A stretch of 45,723 nt of DNA from Rhodocyclales bacterium (GTDB lineage: Bacteria; Pseudomonadota; Gammaproteobacteria; Burkholderiales; Rhodocyclaceae), in assembly GCA_016235765.1 (NCBI GenBank), contig JACRIZ010000045.1:1-45723 (forward strand), read 5' to 3'. Positions 39,675 through 45,723 of this stretch are shown here, one piece after another. Positions within the stretch are counted from its first letter, which is position 1. Each line of letters begins with the position of its first letter. The notes below the pieces were generated by a model. It was given only the letters and a program-made list of their open reading frames with translations. It did not search any database and was not told the DNA's origin. Made by a program: the position numbers and the translations under genes.

Positions 39675-41072
39675 CTACTCCGGCAGCACCTTGCCGGGGT
39701 TGAGGATGTCGTCCGGGTCGAGCGCGCGCTTGATGGCGCGCATGGCGTCCAGCGCCGCCTCGCCGTGCTCCCTGGCCATGTACTTGCGCTTGCCCATGCC
39801 GACGCCGTGCTCGCCGGTGCAGGTGCCTTCCATGCGCAAGGCGCGCTCGACCAGGCGATTGGAGAAGGCCCGGGCGCGTTCGTTCTCGTCGGCGTCGTCC
39901 GGGTCGGCGAGCAGCAGCAGGTGGAAGTTGCCGTCGCCGACGTGGCCGACCAGCGGGGCGGTAAGTTTGTACTCGGCAATGTCGGCCACCGTCTCGGCGA
40001 TGCAGTCGGCCAGCCGCGAGATGGGCACGCAGACATCGGTGGTCAGCGAGCGCGCGCCGGGCTTGAGGCCGAGGCAGGCGTAGTAGGCGTCGTGGCGCGC
40101 CTGCCAGAGGCGCGAGCGGTCCTCGGGGCGTGTCGCCCAGTCGAAGTCCTGGCCGCCGTGGTCGGCGGCGATCTCCTGCACCGTGTGCGCCTGTTCCTCC
40201 ACACCCGCGGGCGAGCCGTGGAATTCGAAGAACAGGGTGGGGGCCTCGCGCAGCGTGGTCTTGCTGTGGCGGTTGATGGCGGTGATGGCCAGCGCGTCCA
40301 AGAGTTCGATGCGGGCGATGGGCACGCCGAGCTGGATGGTGGCGATCACCGTACGCACGGCGTCGTGGATGTTCGGAAAGCAGCAGACCGCCGCCGAGAT
40401 CGCCTCGGGGATCGGGTAGAGCCGCACGGTGAGTTCGGTGATGATGCCCAGCGTGCCTTCCGAGCCGATCAGCAAGCGGGCGAGATCGTAGCCGGCCGAG
40501 GACTTCTTCGCCCGGCTGCCGGCCCTGACGATGCGGCCGTCGGCCATCACCGCCGTGAGGCCCAGCACGTTCTCGCGCATGGTGCCGTAGCGCACGGCGT
40601 TGGTGCCCGAAGCGCGCGTGGCGGCCATGCCGCCCAGACTGGCGTCGGCGCCCGGGTCGATGGGAAAGAAGAGGCCGGTACCGTTGAGCGCGGCGTTGAG
40701 CGCCTTGCGCGTCATGCCGGCCTGCACCGTCGCATCGAGGTCTTCCGGCCGCACGGCGACCACCTGGTTCATGCCCGAGAGGTCGATGGAGATGCCGCCG
40801 CGCACCGCGTGCAGGTGGCCCTCCAGCGAAGTGCCCGTGCCGTAGGCGATCACCGGCACCTTGTGCGCCGCGCACAGGCGCACCGCGTCGGCCACGTCCT
40901 CGGTCGACAGCGCGAACACCACGCCGTCGGGCGGCTGCGGCGCGAACGAGGACTCATCCTTGCCGTGGTGCTCGCGCACCGCGGCGGCAACGGAAAAGCA
41001 CTGGCCGAAACGCTCGGTCAGGGCGGCTGCCAGCGGTTGCGGCAGCGGCAGGCGGGGGGCGGGTGCGTTCAC
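39675..41072 (-). CDS. FAD-linked D-2-hydroxyacid (D-lactate-type) dehydrogenase
   Basis: 465 residues of the GlcD/LDHD family. FAD-binding PCMH domain about 40-218 (VPVIAYGTGTSLEGHLHAVRG, GGMAATRASGTNAVRYGTMRENVLG), then the FAD-oxidase C domain (ARLLIGSEGTLGIITELTVRLYP through LVGHVGDGNFHLLLL, GEHGVGMGKRKYMAREHG). The GHVGDGN and EHGxGxGK motifs are diagnostic. It oxidises D-2-hydroxyacids to 2-oxoacids, passing electrons to a quinone or cytochrome. The gene downstream encodes a 2-oxoacid (aryl-pyruvate) ferredoxin oxidoreductase, so a D-aryl-lactate to aryl-pyruvate to aryl-acetyl-CoA route is possible. It begins with GTG, overlapping the antitoxin stop by 4 bp; translation is probably coupled to the toxin-antitoxin pair. 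Confidence 0.9.
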   Translation of the reverse strand: MNAPAPRLPLPQPLAAALTERFGQCFSVAAAVREHHGKDESSFAPQPPDGVVFALSTEDVADAVRLCAAHKVPVIAYGTGTSLEGHLHAVRGGISIDLSGMNQVVAVRPEDLDATVQAGMTRKALNAALNGTGLFFPIDPGADASLGGMAATRASGTNAVRYGTMRENVLGLTAVMADGRIVRAGSRAKKSSAGYDLARLLIGSEGTLGIITELTVRLYPIPEAISAAVCCFPNIHDAVRTVIATIQLGVPIARIELLDALAITAINRHSKTTLREAPTLFFEFHGSPAGVEEQAHTVQEIAADHGGQDFDWATRPEDRSRLWQARHDAYYACLGLKPGARSLTTDVCVPISRLADCIAETVADIAEYKLTAPLVGHVGDGNFHLLLLADPDDADENERARAFSNRLVERALRMEGTCTGEHGVGMGKRKYMAREHGEAALDAMRAIKRALDPDDILNPGKVLPE

Positions 41073-41386
41073 GCGGCCTTCTGTGGCACCAGTTTGACCT
41101 GAAGCTCGCAGCCGACCGCGCTGGCATAGCGCTTGAGAGTGGCGAGTGACGGCGCATGCTTGGTCGAGGATTCAAGGCGCGAGACGGCGCTCTTGGTGGT
41201 GCCCATGCGCTCGGCAACGGCATCCTGGGTAAGACCCGCGCGGGAGCGGGCCTTGAGCATCTGGTTGGCGAGCTGGTATTCGAGCGCGAGTGCGTCGTAA
41301 GCCTCGACGAAGCCCTTGCGCTTCGCAGCCTTCTCCACGAACGCCTTGTGATCGTGGCGGACGGGCTTGAATTTGATGTCAGTCAT
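41069..41386 (-). CDS. XRE-family antitoxin (HigA-like)
   Basis: 105 residues. Helix-turn-helix of the XRE type in the C-terminal half: ARSRAGLTQDAVAERMGTTKSAVSRLE, followed by PSLATLKRYASAVGCELQVKL, which is the usual HigA/Phd-XRE ending. The basic N-terminus (FKPVRHDHKAF) probably contacts the toxin. It follows the toxin with an 8-bp overlap, the reverse order (toxin first) typical of HigBA. Its stop overlaps the start of the D-2-hydroxyacid dehydrogenase, so three genes are chained. Confidence 0.9.
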   Translation of the reverse strand: MTDIKFKPVRHDHKAFVEKAAKRKGFVEAYDALALEYQLANQMLKARSRAGLTQDAVAERMGTTKSAVSRLESSTKHAPSLATLKRYASAVGCELQVKLVPQKAA

Positions 41387-41705
41387 CGCGTATCTCCTTG
41401 GCGCGCTTGCGCGCTAACTTCAGCTCTCGGTCGGGGGTCTGCTGCGTTTTCTTGACGAAGGCATGCACGACCACTACACGCTTGCCGACGAGAAAACAGT
41501 AGAACGCCCGACCGATGCCCGAATGCCCGCGCGGCCGCAATTCGAAGAGCCCTTCGCCAAGTGCCCGCGAGTGGGGCAGGCGAAGATTCGGGCCGTGTTC
41601 GGTAAGGAGTTCAACCAGACGAGCGTAATCCGCAAGGACGTCAACAGGCCAGGATTCGATCTCGGCCAGGACGCGCGCGTGAAAATACTCGATCTCGTAG
41701 CTCAC
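41379..41705 (-). CDS. RelE/HigB-like toxin (phage Gp49-like family)
   Basis: 108 residues. The fold is indicated by VLADYARLVELLTEHGPNLRLPHSRALGEGLFELRPRG, then GIGRAFYCFLVGKRVVVVHAFVKKTQQTPDRELKLARKRAKE. FELR..G..G..R.FY and V.VVHAFVKKTQ(Q/K)TP are diagnostic of PF05973-type toxins, which cleave mRNA on the ribosome. Start GTG 41705 has no visible ribosome site; a promoter-like sequence sits 6 bases upstream, suggesting a leaderless message. First of the toxin-antitoxin-dehydrogenase chain. Confidence 0.9.
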   Translation of the reverse strand: MSYEIEYFHARVLAEIESWPVDVLADYARLVELLTEHGPNLRLPHSRALGEGLFELRPRGHSGIGRAFYCFLVGKRVVVVHAFVKKTQQTPDRELKLARKRAKEIRDD

Positions 41706-41711
41706 GGATGG

Positions 41712-41740
41712 ATGTTAGCAAATACGCGAACTCGGCGCAA
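41712..41740 (-). promoter_or_regulatory. candidate promoter of the toxin-antitoxin-dehydrogenase unit
   Basis: On the minus strand, -35 TTGCGC (41735-41740), 17-bp spacer, -10 TAACAT (41712-41717). The toxin GTG follows after 6 bases, which would put transcription start at the start codon. This is the same geometry as the parDE promoter. The 117-bp stretch 41706-41822 holds nothing else I can identify. Confidence 0.45.
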
Positions 41741-41822
41741 CGCGAGGGGATGCCCGGGAAAAGTCAGCCGTGGTGGTACGCCACTGAACGTGCCTTGAGG
41801 TAGCTCTCCGCCCGCGCAGGAA

Positions 41823-42584
41823 TCAAGCCGGCCGCTGCAGCGGGTCCTGCCGATAGAAGCGCTTGAGCTGCTCGTACACCGCCGCGTATTCCTCGTACAG
41901 CACGTCCGGCGTCTCGAAGAAGGCTTCGGACATGACGGCGAAGAATTCGGCGGGGTGGTCGGCGGCGTAGGGGTCGAGGAAGGTGTCTTCGCCGGCGTCG
42001 ACGCGGGCGCAGAAGTCTTCGTAGGCAGGTTCGAAGGCGGCCGCCCAGGCGCGGCGGGACATGTCGGCGGGCAGGCGGGGCATGCCGTCGACGGCGCCGT
42101 TTTCCATGTCGAGTTTGTGCGCGAACTCGTGGATGACGACGTTCACGCCATCCGCGTCCTCCGGATCGTCGAACCAGGCGACCAGCACCGGGCCGCCTTC
42201 CCAGGCTTCGCCGAGCACGGGGTCGTCGTACTCGTGCACAACGCCGTCCTCGTCCATGATGCTGCGCTGGATCACGAAGTCGCCGGGATAGACGACGACG
42301 CCGACCCAGCCGCGATAGTGTTCCAGCCCGAGATTGAGGATGGGCAGGCAGGCCTGTAGGGTGATCGACAGTTGGATCTCGGGCGTCAGCACCAGATCCT
42401 GCGCGGCGCTCCATTCCTTGTCGGCGAGGAACGCGCGCGCCATCTCGCGCAGGCGGCGGCGCTCGTCGGCATCGAGATGGCCGAGGAAGGGCAGGCGCGC
42501 TTCGGCTTCGGCCCATTGCTCGTCGCTGACCTGGATGCGGTCGAGCGCCTTTTGGCGCAGCCAGTCCTTGAGGCCGCCGATCAT
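41823..42584 (-). CDS. mtfA: zinc-dependent peptidase MtfA
   Basis: 253 residues. MtfA (YeeI) is a cytoplasmic gluzincin that in enterics binds the glucose repressor Mlc. The zinc site VIHEFAHKLD is visible (HExxH), with the flanking ENGAVDGMP, the third-ligand region ETPDVLYEEYA-type helix near the C-terminus (YAADHPAEFFAVMSEAFFE contains the likely Glu ligand), and the upstream VVYPGDFVI and GEAWEGGPVLVAW. No Mlc homologue is in the window. A longer open frame upstream is a false extension: the ATG at 42584 overlaps the stop of the DMT permease gene as ATGA, and the conserved GGLKDWLRQKAL start follows. Confidence 0.93.
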   Translation of the reverse strand: MIGGLKDWLRQKALDRIQVSDEQWAEAEARLPFLGHLDADERRRLREMARAFLADKEWSAAQDLVLTPEIQLSITLQACLPILNLGLEHYRGWVGVVVYPGDFVIQRSIMDEDGVVHEYDDPVLGEAWEGGPVLVAWFDDPEDADGVNVVIHEFAHKLDMENGAVDGMPRLPADMSRRAWAAAFEPAYEDFCARVDAGEDTFLDPYAADHPAEFFAVMSEAFFETPDVLYEEYAAVYEQLKRFYRQDPLQRPA

Positions 42585-43465
42585 GTCGCCCTGCGCGTGT
42601 TGAGCCAGATGCCGCCGAAGATCAGCACGATGCCGAGCGCGTGGTAGGGCTCGGGCTGCTCGCCGAGGAAGGCGATCGACAGCAGGATGCCGAAGGCGGG
42701 CATCAGGTGGATGAACAGGCCGGCCCTGGCCGGGCCGACTTCGGCGACGCCCTTGTTCCAGAACACGAAGCCGAGGAAGGCCGGGAAAATGCCCGTGTAG
42801 AGCGCCGCGCCGAGCGAGGACCAGGCGAGGCGCATGTGGCGGCCCTCGGACAGTTCCCACAGGTAGGCGGGCAGCAGCTCGACGACGCCGAAGATGGCGA
42901 TGGCGGCGAGGAAGCTGAATGGATGCACGTTGGGCCGGTGCGGCAGCATCAGCGTATAGATGGCCCAGGCGAATACCGAGATCAGGATCCAGATATCGCC
43001 GATGTTGAGGTGCAGGCCGGCCAGCACGGCGGGATCGCCGCGCGCGACGATGGCCAGCACGCCGGCCAGCGAGGTGAACACGCCGACCGCCTCGATGGGC
43101 CGCAGCCGCTTGCCGAGGAAGCCCCATCCGAGCGCCACGATGGCGACCGGGATGAAGGAGTTGAGCAGCAGGCCGTTGGTGGCGGTGGTGTATTGCAGGC
43201 CGACATAGGCGAGCGCATTGTAGGTGGCGGTGCCGAGTAAGCCGAACAGGGCCAGCCAGCGCCAGTTGGCCGCCAGTTGCGGCCAGTCGCGCCGCCGGTA
43301 CTGCCAAGCCAGCGGCAGGATGAACGCCAGGGCGATGACCCAGCGCCAGAATGAGAGCGCCAGCGGCGGCACGTCGCCGCGGATGCCGCGGCCGACGATC
43401 CAGTTGCCGGCCCAGAACAGGTTGGCAAGGGTCAGCAGCAGATAGGGCGATGCATGCAGGCGCAT
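42581..43465 (-). CDS. EamA/DMT-family permease
   Basis: 294 residues, ten predicted helices in two EamA repeats: the first opens YLLLTLANLFWAGNWIVGRG and ends NGLLLNSFIPVAIVALGW; the second opens WILISVFAWAIYTLMLPHRP and ends GLFIHLMPAFGILLSIAFLGE. These are the diagnostic repeat ends of DMT exporters. Substrate unknown. Full length, unlike the partial permease at the window start. Its stop overlaps the mtfA start by 4 bp, so the two are translationally coupled. The ppiC terminator lies between it and ppiC, so it probably has its own promoter in about 25-65 bp. Confidence 0.9.
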   Translation of the reverse strand: MRLHASPYLLLTLANLFWAGNWIVGRGIRGDVPPLALSFWRWVIALAFILPLAWQYRRRDWPQLAANWRWLALFGLLGTATYNALAYVGLQYTTATNGLLLNSFIPVAIVALGWGFLGKRLRPIEAVGVFTSLAGVLAIVARGDPAVLAGLHLNIGDIWILISVFAWAIYTLMLPHRPNVHPFSFLAAIAIFGVVELLPAYLWELSEGRHMRLAWSSLGAALYTGIFPAFLGFVFWNKGVAEVGPARAGLFIHLMPAFGILLSIAFLGEQPEPYHALGIVLIFGGIWLNTRRAT

Positions 43466-43488
43466 GGTGGCGATGGTCGGCGGTCAAC

Positions 43489-43514
43489 GAAAAACGGGGG
43501 CCGCGGCCCCCGTT
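43489..43514 (-). terminator. Rho-independent terminator of the ppiC operon
   Basis: Perfect 18-bp palindrome CGGGGGCCGCGGCCCCCG (43495-43512) extended by A-T pairs, followed on the minus strand by TTTTTCG. It lies about 20 bp after the ppiC stop and ends the cnoX-yciB-bolA-ppiC cluster. The palindrome has little loop of its own, so the real loop probably forms from its central GC bases. Confidence 0.9.
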
Positions 43515-43532
43515 GATACGAGGCGAGGCGGC

Positions 43533-44324
43533 TTACTGTACCTTGGCCTTGGCGCGCAGGTCGTTGATGTGCTTCTCGATCATCTGCTGCTGCAGGCGCT
43601 GGGTCAGTTGCGGCTTGATCTCGTCGAGCGCCGGGGCCTTCATGTCGCGCACGTCCTCGAGCTGGATGACGTGATAGCCGAAGTCGCTTTTCACCGGGGT
43701 CTCGGTGGTCTTGCCCTTTTCGAGGGCCGACATGGCATCGGAGAAGGGCTTCACGTAGGAGGCCTTGTTCGACCAGCCGAGGTCGCCGCCGCGCTCCTTG
43801 GAGCCCGGGTCCTTGGACTGCTTGGCCAGCTCCTCGAACTTTTCGCCGGCCTTCAGCTTGCCGATGATGGCCTTGGCCTCGTCCTCGCTCTCGACCAGGA
43901 TATGGCGCGCCTTGTATTCCTTCTCGCCGAGCGTCTTGCGCAGGTTTTCGTATTCGGCCTTGACCATGTCGTCGGTGACCGGATGCGCCTTCACATAATC
44001 CTGCAGGTAGGCGCCGATCAGGACATCCTGGCGGGTCATGGCGATCTGCGCGGCGACTGCGGGCTTCTTGTCCATGCCCTTCTTCTCGGCCTCCTGGGCC
44101 AGCAGCTCGATGCGGATCAGGCGCTCCTTGACGGCGTCGCGCAACTGGGGCGTATCCGGCTGGCCTTGCGCCATCTGGGAATTGATGATGGTGTCGAAGC
44201 GGGTCTGCGGAATCGGCTTGCCATTGACGGTGGCGACCTGCTTGGCCGGCGGCGCGGCCTGGGCGGCGGAGGTCAGGGCGATCAGGGCGGCAGCGAGCAG
44301 GGTCGCGTGAATCGGGCGGGTCAT
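43533..44324 (-). CDS. parvulin-type peptidyl-prolyl isomerase
   Basis: 263 residues. Signal peptide (HATLLAAALIALTSAAQA, cleaved near APPAKQ) indicates a periplasmic foldase. A helical SurA/PrsA-like N-terminal part (residues about 28-130, VATVNGKPIPQTRFDTII) is followed by the PpiC rotamase domain: KARHILVESEDEAKAIIGKL, GSKERGGDLGW, KGKTTETPVKSDFGYHVIQLEDVR, and a final helix PQLTQRLQQQMIEKHINDLR. It matches the PpiC/PrsA-like isomerases that follow bolA in many betaproteobacteria. Peptidyl-prolyl isomerase activity is expected from the intact rotamase core. Confidence 0.94.
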   Translation of the reverse strand: MTRPIHATLLAAALIALTSAAQAAPPAKQVATVNGKPIPQTRFDTIINSQMAQGQPDTPQLRDAVKERLIRIELLAQEAEKKGMDKKPAVAAQIAMTRQDVLIGAYLQDYVKAHPVTDDMVKAEYENLRKTLGEKEYKARHILVESEDEAKAIIGKLKAGEKFEELAKQSKDPGSKERGGDLGWSNKASYVKPFSDAMSALEKGKTTETPVKSDFGYHVIQLEDVRDMKAPALDEIKPQLTQRLQQQMIEKHINDLRAKAKVQ

Positions 44325-44342
44325 TGCTAAGTCCTTTTCTTG

Positions 44343-44624
44343 TCAGCGGGAATGTTCGGCGGGGGTGCGTGCGGTGATGCTGAGGGCATGGATGGCCGGC
44401 CCCATCAAGTCGCCGAGTGCATCATACACGAGGCGATGGCGCGCCATTGTGGCGAGGCCGTTAAAGCGCTCGGAGACGATCTGCAGGCGATAGACGCCTG
44501 CTTCGCCGGTGCCGTGGCCGGCATGCTTGAAGGAGTCGTCGATGAGTTCAAGGTGGCTGGGCTCGAGAGCGGCCAGCCGCTGCTTCATGATGTCGATGAT
44601 GGCAATTCCCGTTTCAGTTGTCAT
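44343..44624 (-). CDS. BolA-family protein
   Basis: 93 residues. The BolA fold is seen in [27 protein letters not shown], the conserved H-A-G-H region, then [30 protein letters not shown] and the C-terminal helix [14 protein letters not shown]. BolA proteins partner monothiol glutaredoxins in Fe-S handling and affect cell shape and biofilm. The ATG at 44624 overlaps the yciB stop as ATGA. Conserved His residues for cluster binding (HAGHG and MARHR) are present. It lies between yciB and ppiC, a common betaproteobacterial order. Confidence 0.93.
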   Translation of the reverse strand: MTTETGIAIIDIMKQRLAALEPSHLELIDDSFKHAGHGTGEAGVYRLQIVSERFNGLATMARHRLVYDALGDLMGPAIHALSITARTPAEHSR

Positions 44625-45184
44625 GGTTTCCGGGCCTCGTCTGACTGTTTCGTTTCGGGTTCGGCGATATAGCGATTGAGCCAGAAGCCCTGGGCCAGGA
44701 TGAAGGCCAGCATCAGGCCCATGGTGCCAAAGAGCTTGAAGTTCACCCAGATGTCGGTGGGGAACGACATCGCGACGAACAGGTTGGCGCCGCCCATCGC
44801 GGCAAAGAACGCGGCCCAGGCGAGGTTGAGCTTGGTCCAGACATGGTCGGGCGCCTCGATCTGGGCAGCCAGCATGGCGCGGATCAGGTTCTTGCCGAAC
44901 AGGGTGGCCGAGCCCAGCAGGACTACGGCGAACAGCCAGTAGAGCACGGTCGGCTTCCACTTGATGAAGGTTTCGTCGCGCAGTACCAGGGTCATGCCGC
45001 CGAAAACGACGATCAATGCCAGGCTGACCCACAGCATGTTGTCGACCTTGCGGTGCCTGAACCAGACCCAGCCGATCTGGGCGAAGGTGGCGGCGATGGC
45101 GACCGCGGTTGCGATGTAGATGTCGGCCAGTTTGAAGGCGACGAAGAACAGGATGATGGGGAACAGGTCGAAGAGAAGTTTCAT
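44621..45184 (-). CDS. yciB: inner-membrane septation protein YciB (IspZ)
   Basis: 187 residues with about five or six membrane helices, beginning [28 protein letters not shown], the hallmark start of the family, and containing [44 protein letters not shown] and [20 protein letters not shown]. YciB is linked to septation and envelope maintenance and interacts with cell-division and elongation proteins. It lies 4 bp after cnoX and overlaps bolA by 4 bp. Confidence 0.95.
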   Translation of the reverse strand: MKLLFDLFPIILFFVAFKLADIYIATAVAIAATFAQIGWVWFRHRKVDNMLWVSLALIVVFGGMTLVLRDETFIKWKPTVLYWLFAVVLLGSATLFGKNLIRAMLAAQIEAPDHVWTKLNLAWAAFFAAMGGANLFVAMSFPTDIWVNFKLFGTMGLMLAFILAQGFWLNRYIAEPETKQSDEARKP

Positions 45185-45188
45185 GCCG

Positions 45189-45723
45189 TCAGTTCAGGGT
45201 GCGTGACAGGGAAACGCGGAACTCGCGTACCAGGTCATCGTATTGCGGTTGGGTGCCGAGCATGGTGAATAGCGTCAGCATGGTCTTGCGGCCCGCTTCT
45301 TCGTTCCATGTGCGGTCGCGGCGGACGATTTCAAGCAATTGGCCGAAGGCGGCACGGTAGTCGCGCGCCAGGGCCTGCGAATTGGCCAGTTGCAGCCGGG
45401 CGTCGAGGTCGTCGGCGTCGGCGGCGATGCGGGACTCCAGGGCGGCGGTGTCGGCGCCGCCACCGGCGGCGAGGCTGAGCCGGGCTGCCAGGGCCTCGAC
45501 GCGCGCCCGGTCGCGGCTGCGGTCGCGCACGGCATCGAGTACTTCCTTCGCCTCGTCGTAGGCGCCTGCCTCCAGGCTGAGTTCGATGTAGTCCAGGTAG
45601 CTGGTGTCGTTGCGCGGATCGAGGTTGATCGCGTCGGCCATCAACTTGCGCGCGCCCGCCACGTCGCCGCGCTCATGGGCCGCCAGCGCCTGGGCGCGCA
45701 ACGGCTCGGCGGGCGAGGGAATC
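45189..45723 (-). CDS. cnoX: C-terminal part of CnoX/YbbN-type thioredoxin-TPR co-chaperone, truncated by window edge
   Basis: About 177 residues are visible, all of the TPR-like C-terminal region: repeats such as [25 protein letters not shown], then [22 protein letters not shown] and [27 protein letters not shown], ending in [33 protein letters not shown], the family's conserved tail. The frame is open through the window edge, so the thioredoxin domain that precedes these repeats is outside. CnoX/YbbN is a redox-active holdase working with GroEL and DnaK. Identification rests on the tail pattern and is less certain without the thioredoxin domain. Confidence 0.82.
   Translation of the reverse strand, partial: IPSPAEPLRAQALAAHERGDVAGARKLMADAINLDPRNDTSYLDYIELSLEAGAYDEAKEVLDAVRDRSRDRARVEALAARLSLAAGGGADTAALESRIAADADDLDARLQLANSQALARDYRAAFGQLLEIVRRDRTWNEEAGRKTMLTLFTMLGTQPQYDDLVREFRVSLSRTLN

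Noticed and set aside
37604-39703. 699-residue plus-strand open frame over the indolepyruvate oxidoreductase
   Set aside because: Gly/Ala/Val-rich shadow with no motif; the minus-strand enzyme has intact thiamine and iron-sulfur motifs.
39560-40036. N-terminal extension of the indolepyruvate ferredoxin oxidoreductase to 40036
   Set aside because: The extension overlaps the D-2-hydroxyacid dehydrogenase in another frame, is Ser/Pro/Arg-rich, and the internal ATG at 39559 has GAGGAG ahead of it and starts the conserved protein.
42585-43487. N-terminal extension of MtfA to 43487
   Set aside because: The extension is out of frame with the DMT permease gene it overlaps and has no conserved content; MtfA proteins begin at the ATG at 42584.
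1-45723. CRISPR arrays, tRNA or rRNA genes, insertion sequences, riboswitches
   Set aside because: No regularly spaced repeats, no tRNA-like cloverleaf or rRNA sequence, no transposase and no leader I could match to a known riboswitch were seen by eye. A covariance-model search would be needed to exclude small RNAs.

Overview
The window is a dense, GC-rich stretch of bacterial chromosome. Its gene content and order suggest a betaproteobacterium, most likely Rhodocyclales-like. The clues are class I fumarase beside a TIGR00645/YqhA protein, a fused indolepyruvate ferredoxin oxidoreductase, the yciB-bolA-ppiC order, an acs gene near a symporter/histidine kinase, and several multidomain c-di-GMP proteins. 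This taxonomic call is inference; no rRNA gene is present. I saw no tRNA, rRNA, CRISPR array, insertion sequence or prophage. Genes are packed with GTGA/ATGA start-stop overlaps and several convergent 3' overlaps.

Layout. 1-5.5 kb: the end of a DMT permease, murI coupled to a membrane-anchored metzincin-like protein, a periplasmic binding protein, class I fumarase and a YqhA-like membrane protein. 5.6-7.7 kb: acs with a clear terminator. 7.8-11.8 kb: a PhnD-like periplasmic binding protein followed by a HAMP-PAS-PAS-GGDEF-EAL-CZB protein. 11.8-12.4 kb: mobA on the minus strand. 12.5-20.6 kb: a six-gene signalling operon made of a 65-residue membrane protein, a Na+/solute symporter-histidine kinase fusion, a single-domain receiver, a degenerate histidine kinase fused to a DEDDh exonuclease, and two tandem DUF294 nucleotidyltransferases, the second with CBS domains. 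20.6-23.3 kb: a Cys-rich periplasmic protein and a three-gene operon (DsrC/TusE-like protein, small unknown, ferredoxin-NADP reductase) with a textbook promoter. 23.4-24.0 kb: a ParDE-type toxin-antitoxin pair.

24.1-31.4 kb: DNA repair genes rmuC, an addB-like gene preceded by a 25-codon open frame, and addA. 31.3-34.3 kb: a PAS-PAS-GGDEF-EAL protein overlapping addA tail-to-tail, and a small outer-membrane barrel. 34.4-36.1 kb: a NYN-LOTUS ribonuclease-like protein with a cytosolic 5'-nucleotidase. 36.1-41.7 kb: indolepyruvate ferredoxin oxidoreductase, a D-2-hydroxyacid dehydrogenase and a toxin-antitoxin pair coupled to it. 41.8-45.7 kb: mtfA, a DMT permease, ppiC, bolA, yciB and a cnoX/ybbN fragment.

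The most interesting unit is 12.5-20.6 kb. It has the parts of a transporter-linked signalling relay whose outputs look nucleotide-based (a nucleotidyltransferase pair plus a nuclease on a pseudokinase) rather than transcriptional, because the receiver has no output domain. It lies near acs, and similar symporter-kinases control acetate or carbon use in other proteobacteria. A second notable point is a DsrC homologue that keeps CysB but has lost the C-terminal CysA. A third is an AddB-like nuclease that has lost two of its four expected iron-sulfur cysteines.
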